Of a stretch of DNA of 14,854 bases, positions 9,777-14,854 are shown piece after piece. The notes under the pieces are model-generated. The model saw nothing but the letters and a program-made list of their open reading frames with translations, made no database searches and was not told the origin of the DNA. Made by a program: the position numbers and the translations under genes. The DNA is taken from NCBI GenBank assembly GCA_927911235.1, contig CAKMOY010000155.1:1-14854 (forward strand), read 5' to 3'. Each line of letters begins with the position of its first letter. Position 1 is the stretch's first letter. The stretch is from an uncultured Moraxella sp. GTDB lineage: Bacteria; Pseudomonadota; Gammaproteobacteria; Pseudomonadales; Moraxellaceae.

Positions 9777-9808
9777 TATATAAGTTTTCAATTGATTTTT
9801 TTCAAGGG
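9777..9808 (-). promoter_or_regulatory. dnaK promoter, heat-shock (sigma-32) like
   Basis: On the minus strand CCCTTGAAA (9800-9808) matches the sigma-32 -35 consensus perfectly. Fifteen bases later CTTATATA stands where the -10 element (CCCCATnTA) is expected, though with few of its C residues. The same DNA reads as a sigma-70 promoter: TTGAAA, 17 bases, TATATA. Dual use would fit a chaperone gene with basal and heat-induced expression. Confidence 0.6.
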
Positions 9809-9856
9809 ATTTTTTAAAAATTTTATGATAATTTTAAAAAAATTTCACCTAAAAAC

Positions 9857-10417
9857 TTACTGCCCAACACGCACCATTGCAGGACGTAATAGACGCTCGT
9901 GCAAGGTATAGCCTTTTTGCAACACTTGACCGACTTTGCCACTTTCCACGCTTGGGTCAATACCAACCGCTTCATGAAAATCGGCATTAAACGCTTCATT
10001 TTGCGGATTTACCACTTGTACGCCATATTTTTCTAGCACGGTTAAAAGTGATTTGTGGGTCAATTTTACCCCTTCTAACACTGGGTCGTTGTCATTTTGG
10101 CTGTTTTCAATCGCACGCTCAAGGTTATCCACCGTATCCAACAAATCTTTGGCAAATTTTTCTAACGCGAATTTTTTGGTTTTTTCGGTTTCTTGTTCCA
10201 TGCGGTTGCGTGCATTGTAGGCTTCGGCATTGGCACGAGCGTGGGCTTCCTTAGCTTCTTTGACTTGCCCTTCAAGCTCGGCAATACGCTGTTGATAAGT
10301 GTCCAAATCCACTTGACTGTCAATCGTTTTGGCTTCGCCAGTTGGCTCAAGTTCGTTGATGGTGTCACCCAAAATGGTTGATTGGGCTTCTGTTTGGTTT
10401 TGTTGTTCTGCTGACAT
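9857..10417 (-). CDS. grpE: Nucleotide exchange factor GrpE
   Basis: Releases ADP from DnaK and so resets the Hsp70 cycle. The 186 residues include a variable acidic/polar N-terminus, a long coiled-coil helix at about 35-95 (QQRIAELEGQVKEAKEAHAR onward, with NRMEQETEK), and the C-terminal beta-wing domain with NPQNEAFNADFHEAVG and the ending GYTLHERLLRPAMVRV, which is diagnostic for the family. The open frame reaches 10462, but ATG 10417 is preferred because AAAGGA lies about six bases before it and the upstream residues (IKLILLSILTKGYA) are atypical. It lies 95 bp after tsaC with its own heat-shock-like promoter in the gap. Confidence 0.96.
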   Translation of the reverse strand: MSAEQQNQTEAQSTILGDTINELEPTGEAKTIDSQVDLDTYQQRIAELEGQVKEAKEAHARANAEAYNARNRMEQETEKTKKFALEKFAKDLLDTVDNLERAIENSQNDNDPVLEGVKLTHKSLLTVLEKYGVQVVNPQNEAFNADFHEAVGIDPSVESGKVGQVLQKGYTLHERLLRPAMVRVGQ

Positions 10418-10465
10418 GGCGTATCCTTTGGTTAAAATTGATAATAAAATTAATTTAATCAATTG

Positions 10466-10492
10466 ATAATGCCAAAAGGATAAAATTTCAAG
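10466..10492 (-). promoter_or_regulatory. grpE promoter, heat-shock (sigma-32) like
   Basis: CTTGAAA on the minus strand at 10486-10492 is a perfect core sigma-32 -35. Twelve bases downstream GGCATTAT (10467-10474) resembles the CAT core of the -10 element. It lies between the tsaC stop and the grpE start, about 50-75 bp before the ATG. A 10-base direct repeat (ATTATCAATT on the minus strand, 10461-10470 and 10436-10445) overlaps the downstream part. The -10 match is partial. Confidence 0.5.
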
Positions 10493-10512
10493 CAGTTATC
10501 GGCAAAAATTTT

Positions 10513-11129
10513 CTAATCTCGCACAATTTCGCCTGTCAAAGCGTCTTTAATTTGGCTCGGCTCGGTAAAGCCCAACGTTGGAGCGTTAAAATAACCAATC
10601 GTATCGCCAAAATAGGATTGGGCTTGCTCTAACGTGGTGGCAGGCGGTTTTCCACTTGGGTTGCAACTGGTGGAAACCAAAAACCATACGGATTGTGCGG
10701 GGAAACAAGGCTTTGGCACAAGTCGGCAATTGCTTGCTGTTCAATGATACGAATGGCAAGACTTGTCCGTCCGCCTGTAACAAAATAGGGAATATTTGTG
10801 GATAAGTTGCTAGGAATGGAAAAAAGCCAAGTGGTTGCTTGCTTTTGCTTTGTGGTATTGCTAAAATTTTGCCAACTTTGTAAAATCTGTTGTTGTTTAT
10901 CAAACGGTAAATTTTGCAAAAAATCGTTAATTAACAAATGGTTAGCAGTTAAAACAATCAAGCCTTTTTCTAGCGGACGGTTTTTGATTTCAAGTAATTT
11001 TAACACCGCTTGCTCGTTAAAAGGGTCGCAACCAATGCCCCACACCGCTTCGGTCGGATAGGCGAGCAAATTGCCGTCAGTTAGCCATTGTTGGGCGTGT
11101 TTTAGGTTGTTTTTATCAAAAATTTTCAT
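10513..11129 (-). CDS. tsaC: Threonylcarbamoyl-AMP synthase, Sua5/YrdC/TsaC family (one apparent 1-nt frameshift)
   Basis: Makes threonylcarbamoyl-AMP from threonine, bicarbonate and ATP for the universal t6A modification of tRNAs reading ANN codons. The YrdC fold is evident from LLAYPTEAVWGIGCDP at 21-36, KNRPLEKGLIVL at 49-60 and the SxN motif in VSTSCNPSGKPP. As written, the frame breaks at the A run 10679-10683, just before VSTSCNPSG. One more A gives a continuous 205-residue protein, close to the short TsaC length. TsaC activity is normally essential, so a sequencing error is the likeliest cause. ATG 11129 follows the dprA stop by 9 bp; the dprA stop TAA is part of TAAGGTG, which serves as its Shine-Dalgarno, indicating tight coupling to dprA. 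Confidence 0.88.
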
Positions 11130-11138
11130 ATCAACACC

Positions 11139-12389
11139 TTACGCACGACACCGCAAATACAGCCCACCTTGAGCCATCGCAAGCCCCATGATTTCAAGCT
11201 CAATCAACTGCCCAGACAAGGTCGCAATATCCAAGCCTGTTTTTTCCACCAAACTGTCCAAATCTTGCCCTGCCCAATCCAACTGATTTAGCAAGCTAAA
11301 TAAATGTGGCGGAATATCGTTGTTTGTTTGCGTTGGTTGAATGGGTTCAATATTGTTTATAATTGTATTTTCAAGTGAATTTGATAAATTTTCCGTATTT
11401 GGCAAATCTGTGTTTTGCGAAACATTATTTTGTGAAATTGGATTTTGTAAATTTGCATGTTGCGAAAACGGTGATTTAAACATCGCCAAATCTTCCAAAA
11501 TCTGTGCAGGGTGGTCAATCAGCGTTGCCCCTTCACGAATGAGTTGATGGCAACCTTTCGCATTGACATTGTCAATATGACTTGGAATAGCAAACACTTG
11601 TTTGCCTTGTTCGTTGGTTAGCCGTGCGGTAATTAGCGAACCGCTTTGCAATTGGGCTTCAACGACAAGCGTTGCAAGGCTTAACCCTGCGACAAGGCGA
11701 TTGCGTCTTGGAAAATTGTGATTATTCGGCGGACTATCAGGCAAAAGTTCACTAATAACACAACCGCCTGTTTGAATAATTTGATTTTTTAACGCCAAAT
11801 GATTTTTGGGATAACACAACCGAATGCCTGTACCAAGTACCGCCACTGTTCGCCCTTGCTTATTTGGGTCGTTTTGAGCCAACGCCCCGACATGGGCTTG
11901 TTTGTCCACGCCATCGGCAAGTCCGCTCGTTATCCACAAGCCTTCATACGCCAAAAACTGAGCCATGTCAAAGGCGATTTTACTCGCATGAGCGGTTAAT
12001 TTTCGGCTACCGACAACGGCAAGTTGGGGCATGGATAAGGCTTGAATATTGCCTTGATAAAATAATAATGGCGGTGGGTCATAAATTTCTTTTAACAAAG
12101 GCGGAAATTGACTGTCATCAGCAAAAATTACGCCATATTCACCATTGGCGATTTGTTGCAAAGTGGTTTGCAAAAATGGACTATTTCGCCCTTGATTGAT
12201 AAATTCTTCAAAGCGTTCAATATGGCTTTTGTGCAAATTTAAACTTTGCCAATCGCCCAATTTTGCGTTAATCGCATTTTGAGCATTGCCAAAATATTGG
12301 GTTAATTTGGCAAAACTTGCTAACGACATATTCACCAAATACCAAAGGGTGATAGTGGCTTGTTGCTGTGGGGAAAATGTTATATTCAT
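11139..12389 (-). CDS. dprA: DNA-processing protein DprA (Smf)
   Basis: Binds incoming single-stranded DNA during natural transformation and loads RecA on it. The 416 residues show an N-terminal SAM-like region (about 1-80). A Rossmann domain follows with VVGSRKLTAHA at 125-135, TSGLADGVDKQAH at 154-166, VLGTGIRLCYP at 184-194, SELLPDSPPNNHNFPRRNR at 213-231, and VVEAQLQSGSLITA at 242-255. The closing domain at about 363-412 resembles the DprA winged helix. VFAIPS replaces the more usual VFAxPG. A polar linker at about 306-360 contains pentapeptide repeats. It is preceded by the LysM gene and a terminator only 24 bp before its ATG, and it is followed closely by tsaC. The Shine-Dalgarno is weak. 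Confidence 0.95.
   Translation of the reverse strand: MNITFSPQQQATITLWYLVNMSLASFAKLTQYFGNAQNAINAKLGDWQSLNLHKSHIERFEEFINQGRNSPFLQTTLQQIANGEYGVIFADDSQFPPLLKEIYDPPPLLFYQGNIQALSMPQLAVVGSRKLTAHASKIAFDMAQFLAYEGLWITSGLADGVDKQAHVGALAQNDPNKQGRTVAVLGTGIRLCYPKNHLALKNQIIQTGGCVISELLPDSPPNNHNFPRRNRLVAGLSLATLVVEAQLQSGSLITARLTNEQGKQVFAIPSHIDNVNAKGCHQLIREGATLIDHPAQILEDLAMFKSPFSQHANLQNPISQNNVSQNTDLPNTENLSNSLENTIINNIEPIQPTQTNNDIPPHLFSLLNQLDWAGQDLDSLVEKTGLDIATLSGQLIELEIMGLAMAQGGLYLRCRA
11394..11468 (-). repeat. 15-bp repeats encoding pentapeptides in the DprA linker
   Basis: About five degenerate 15-bp units in frame with dprA code for FSQHA, NLQNP, ISQNN, VSQNT and DLPNT (residues 308-332). On the plus strand the middle units share a TTTTGnGAAA-like core. 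The unit length keeps the reading frame, so copy-number change would only alter linker length between the Rossmann and C-terminal domains. Confidence 0.65.
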
Positions 12390-12412
12390 TTTTTGATAAT
12401 TTTGCTAAACGT

Positions 12413-12446
12413 AAAAACAGGTGGATTGTATCACAACCCACCTGCT
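12413..12446 (-). terminator. Intrinsic terminator between LysM gene and dprA
   Basis: The minus strand folds into a 12-bp stem, CAGGTGGGTTGT with ACAATCCACCTG (one G-U pair), with a three-base loop (12418-12444). Five T residues follow directly (complement of 12413-12417). It ends transcription of the LysM gene 30 bp after its stop. Because dprA begins only 24 bp beyond the T run, readthrough or a promoter before the hairpin must supply dprA mRNA. Confidence 0.88.
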
Positions 12447-12474
12447 TATATTAAAAAATTGTACAATTTGACAA

Positions 12475-13566
12475 TTAATTTTGTGGATTTGCCAAATAGT
12501 CCGCTTCATTAATCGGCAATTCTGCGTCCAATACATACGCATAGCTGATGTTGTCAAAGGTTTTAAACACCATCACATGACCAATCTCTTCGCTTGGCAA
12601 GCGGACGGCTTCGCCTTTGGTTGTTGAGAAATTGTCTTGTACCAAAGCACCTTTTTGGAACACAGTCAATACATCGCCTGCTTCCACATTTTCACGTGAA
12701 CCTAGGTTAATCGCTACCACGCCATCACGACCCGTACTGCTGATAGAGTTTAACACACGAATCACACGACCACCACGAGTGGCATTGGCAGGGCGTGGAT
12801 AAAATGCAGGTGGCAAGTAGTTGCCAACTTCAACAAACACACGGTCGCCTTCACGCACTTCTTGACCGAACGATTTTTGTAGTTCAATGCTAGATACGCC
12901 GTTGCTGGCAACATCCGTTACCACGCCTGATGCGACTTGGGTAACTTCAAGACCAATCACTTTTTTGCTGATTGGGTCAATGTACGGTTCGCCCTCACGG
13001 TACACGCCATAACGCTGACCGACAATCAAAGGCACGCCTTTGGTGTAGATTTTGTTGCCTGCACCTGTGATGATGTTTTTGGTTTTTGATGCCAACACAT
13101 ATGGTGTGGTACGGTAATCATCTGGCGATACGATAATGGTACGGTCTAGCCACGCTTCAATAGACGCTAATGGAATGGCTGGGATACTGCCTGCCAAATT
13201 TTGCACAGCTTGTGCAGGTGCTGGTGCTGTCATGGCTTTTTCCACGCCTGCACAGCCTTCGCCTGTATCAATGCCGACCAAAGTTTGACCTCTAATCACA
13301 CACAAAATCAACACATCATTTGGGTAAATCAAATGTGGGTTTTTGATTTGTTGATTGGTCGCCCAAATTTCTTTCCAACGCCAAGGTTTGTCCAAAAATT
13401 TACCAGAAATATCCCAAAGTGTATCGCCTTTTTTGACGACATAGCGATTTGGGGCATCTGCCTTAATAGTTGGTGGTGGATTGTTTTTTGCCAATGCTTG
13501 AGAACCCACAGTCAAACTGATAACCGCAAGCATACTTGCCGTGATTTTTTTCAATGAATAAGCCAT
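12475..13566 (-). CDS. Secreted LysM peptidoglycan-binding domain protein
   Basis: Envelope protein of 363 residues with a Sec signal peptide: basic KK, hydrophobic core SMLAVISLTVG, probable cleavage after ALA at residue 26. One LysM domain spans about 41-88 (YVVKKGDTLWDISGKFL, then NQQIKNPHLIYPNDVLIL), which binds peptidoglycan glycan chains. Two cysteines, 89 and 105, flank the end of the domain and could form a disulfide. The remaining 250 residues lack a motif I recognise but are beta-rich with repeated GDRVFVEVG and AGDVLTVFQKG-like segments. Proteins of this build are found upstream of dprA in related bacteria; their exact role is not established. ATG 13566 has AGGA seven bases upstream. 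A hairpin-rich leader precedes it and a strong terminator follows. Confidence 0.9.
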   Translation of the reverse strand: MAYSLKKITASMLAVISLTVGSQALAKNNPPPTIKADAPNRYVVKKGDTLWDISGKFLDKPWRWKEIWATNQQIKNPHLIYPNDVLILCVIRGQTLVGIDTGEGCAGVEKAMTAPAPAQAVQNLAGSIPAIPLASIEAWLDRTIIVSPDDYRTTPYVLASKTKNIITGAGNKIYTKGVPLIVGQRYGVYREGEPYIDPISKKVIGLEVTQVASGVVTDVASNGVSSIELQKSFGQEVREGDRVFVEVGNYLPPAFYPRPANATRGGRVIRVLNSISSTGRDGVVAINLGSRENVEAGDVLTVFQKGALVQDNFSTTKGEAVRLPSEEIGHVMVFKTFDNISYAYVLDAELPINEADYLANPQN

Positions 13567-13585
13567 ATCATTATCCTAAAAGCCA

Positions 13586-13647
13586 TAACGAAAAAACGTT
13601 ACGCTAAGCCATACCAATGTTTAATTTTGTAAAAAAATTGGCTTAGC
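13586..13647 (-). promoter_or_regulatory. Structured upstream region of the LysM gene
   Basis: Two inverted repeats lie upstream of the ATG at 13566. GCTAAGCC (13603-13610) and GGCTTAGC (13640-13647) form 8-base arms 29 bases apart; TAACG and CGTTA (13586-13601) flank six A/T pairs. The octamer TATGGCTT occurs three times on the minus strand (13606-13613, 13580-13587 and 13560-13567), the last covering the start codon. An extended -10-like TGTTATGCT overlaps the distal arm, so the repeat may be an operator rather than an RNA structure. The rest of 13567-13835 is A+T-rich with no gene I can support. Confidence 0.4.
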
Positions 13648-13788
13648 ATAACACAAATTTGTCAAAAAGTCGCAATCTTTGTTGATAAATCTTACCAATT
13701 AAACGATTAATTGAATTAATTTAACAAAATTTTTAATATTTTACAATTATTAAGCGACAAAATAGCCTTTTTATTATAAAAAAAGTTA

Positions 13789-13797
13789 TGGCACAAT
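13789..13797 (+). promoter_or_regulatory. Possible extended -10 element of def
   Basis: TGGCACAAT reads as an extended -10 (TGn plus CACAAT, four of six matches) about 40 bases before the def start chosen here. No good -35 hexamer is seen at 17 bases upstream. If real, transcription would begin near 13804, downstream of the alternative in-frame ATG at 13788, which supports the start at 13836. Confidence 0.25.
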
Positions 13798-13835
13798 ATA
13801 CCGTTTTCTTAATTTTAATTAAAAAGTTGGTAAAA

Positions 13836-14365
13836 ATGACCATTCGCACAATTTTAACTTATCCAGACCCACGTTTACGCACCATTGCAAAACCTGTAAC
13901 GACTTTTGACGAAAAACTACACACGCTGATTGATGATATGTTTGAAACCATGTACGCTGCCAAAGGCATTGGGCTTGCGGCGACACAGATTGACGAGCAT
14001 ATTCAGCTTATCGTCATGGATTTGTCCGAAGAAGGCGACAAGCCACAAGTGTTTATCAATCCAAAGGTTACGCCACTGGTTGAAGAGCAGTTTACTTATG
14101 AAGAAGGCTGTCTGTCTGTGCCTGATTATTATGATAAAATTGACCGACCAAAACGTGTGAAAATCGAGTCGCTAGACAAAGACGGTAATCCTGTTAAGAT
14201 AGAAACCGAAGGTATGCTTGCGGTGTGTATTCAGCATGAAATGGACCATTTAATGGTAAATTGTTTGTGGATTATTTGTCAAAACTCAAACAAGACCGAG
14301 CAAGGGACAAAGTCCGCAAAGTTATCAAACAACGTGAAAAAGACGCAGAACACAAAAAAATGTGA
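13836..14365 (+). CDS. def: Peptide deformylase (one apparent 1-nt frameshift)
   Basis: Removes the N-formyl group from nascent polypeptides with a bound metal ion. All three family motifs are present: GIGLAATQ (44-51), EEGCLSVP (89-96, metal ligand C92) and QHEMDHL (133-139, ligands H134 and H138, catalytic E135). The frame breaks at the AA at 14252-14253. Adding one A turns HLMVN into [12 protein letters not shown] and continues to a lysine-rich tail ending at TGA 14363-14365, for 176 residues, the normal length. Without the repair, the tail is unlike the family. ATG 13836 is preferred over 13788 because [14 protein letters not shown] is the usual beginning. The gene is divergent from the LysM gene, and a hairpin terminator follows it. 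Confidence 0.93.
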
Positions 14366-14387
14366 TATTTTTATCAAAAAATTGTAG

Positions 14388-14412
14388 GGGCGTACTGCTT
14401 ACGCCCTTTCTT
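14388..14412 (+). terminator. Intrinsic terminator after def
   Basis: GGGCGTA (14388-14394) pairs with TACGCCC (14400-14406) around CTGCT, followed by TTTCTT. It lies 23 bp after the repaired def stop and before hisB, so the two genes are probably separate transcripts. The GTAGGGGCGTA...TACGCCC pattern looks like a small palindrome that might recur elsewhere in the genome. Confidence 0.75.
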
Positions 14413-14454
14413 AGCCAAGCCAAATAATATAAATCTCAATAATAAAGGAAATCC

Positions 14455-14854
14455 ATGAGCCAATCACGCCAAAATCGCCCTGCTAGAACAGCCACCGTAG
14501 AACGCAACACCGCCGAAACCCAAATCACCGTAAGCATTAACCTTGACGGCACAGGGCAAGGCACAATTGACACAGGCGTGCCATTTTAGACCATATGCTC
14601 GACCAAATCAAACGTCATGGCTTGATTGATATGGATATTAAATGCAATGGCGACACGCACATTGACGACCATCACAGCGTGGAAGATGTTGGCATTACAC
14701 TCGGTCAGGCGTTCAAACAAGCGATTGGCGACAAAAAAGGCATTGTCCGCTATGGGCATTTTTATGCACCTCTTGATGAAAGTTTAAGCCGTGCGGTGGT
14801 GGATATTTCGGGCCGCCCCGGTTTGCATATGGATATTCCCTTCACTCGTGCGAT
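14455..14854 (+). CDS. hisB: Imidazoleglycerol-phosphate dehydratase, 5' part (one apparent 1-nt frameshift; runs off window)
   Basis: Converts imidazole glycerol phosphate to imidazole acetol phosphate in histidine synthesis with a manganese-containing active site. This is the monofunctional type, since it starts directly at the dehydratase domain. Visible motifs are ERNTAETQI (16-24), [17 protein letters not shown] (40-56), the metal-binding [18 protein letters not shown] (69-86) and DISGRPGL near the window edge. The frame breaks at the TTTT run 14584-14587, where the written sequence gives an immediate TAG. One extra T restores PFLDHML and an open frame to the edge. The ATG at 14455 has AAAGGA six bases upstream. 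About two thirds of the expected roughly 200 residues are present. Confidence 0.92.

Noticed and set aside
10436..10470. 10-bp direct repeat ATTATCAATT in the grpE leader as a regulator site
   Set aside because: The surrounding DNA is very A+T-rich, so two copies 25 bp apart could arise by chance; noted with the promoter but not claimed as an operator.
13788..13835. N-terminal extension of peptide deformylase from the ATG at 13788
   Set aside because: The 16 extra residues are unlike the family, and the ATG coincides with a possible -10 element; ATG 13836 gives the standard N-terminus.
1..14854. DNA uptake signal sequences, CRISPR arrays, tRNA or rRNA genes, complete IS elements
   Set aside because: No regularly spaced repeats, cloverleaf, rRNA motifs or transposase frames were seen; words such as TTTATCAAA recur but are expected in such A+T-rich DNA without a genome-wide count.

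Overview
The window is an A+T-rich, gene-dense piece of bacterial chromosome. The gene families and their order (grpE, dnaK, dnaJ, dapB; lysM-protein, dprA, tsaC; divergent def, then hisB) point to a gammaproteobacterium of the Moraxellaceae, most likely a Moraxella-like species. That assignment rests on protein resemblance and gene order seen by eye; no 16S or marker search was possible. No tRNA, rRNA, CRISPR array or intact insertion sequence was found.

Layout. Positions 1-161 are non-coding and hold an imperfect 22-bp inverted repeat. From 162 to 13566 every gene is on the minus strand. In transcription order (right to left) these are: a secreted LysM protein (13566-12475), dprA (12389-11139), tsaC (11129-10513), grpE (10417-9857), dnaK (9664-7745), dnaJ (7599-6451), a vapB antitoxin followed by only the tail of a vapC toxin (6399-6114), dapB (6092-5286), an RstB-like sensor histidine kinase (5177-3500), a DUF2218 protein (3483-3202) and a large M16C/PreP-type metallopeptidase (3111-162). 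The divergent region 13567-13835 separates them from plus-strand def (13836-14365) and the start of hisB (14455 to the window edge).

Function. The core is the Hsp70 chaperone set. grpE and dnaK each have a CTTGAAA heat-shock-like -35 element. dnaK is closed by a strong hairpin terminator, and dnaJ appears to have its own promoter. dprA (handling of incoming single-stranded DNA in transformation) and tsaC (tRNA t6A synthesis) sit 9 bp apart, and a LysM envelope protein lies upstream. dapB (lysine/diaminopimelate) and hisB (histidine) are biosynthetic.

The most striking property is technical. Five genes (preP-like, histidine kinase, tsaC, def, hisB) are broken by seven single-base losses, every one a contraction of an A/T run. 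Adding one base restores a full-length family-typical protein each time. Because def and tsaC are normally indispensable, sequencing or consensus error is the best explanation. Beyond that, the items worth a second look are the decayed vapBC module wedged between dnaJ and dapB, structured leaders upstream of dnaK and the LysM gene, a terminator placed just in front of dprA, and a kinase with no adjacent response regulator. I saw no convincing new multigene system.
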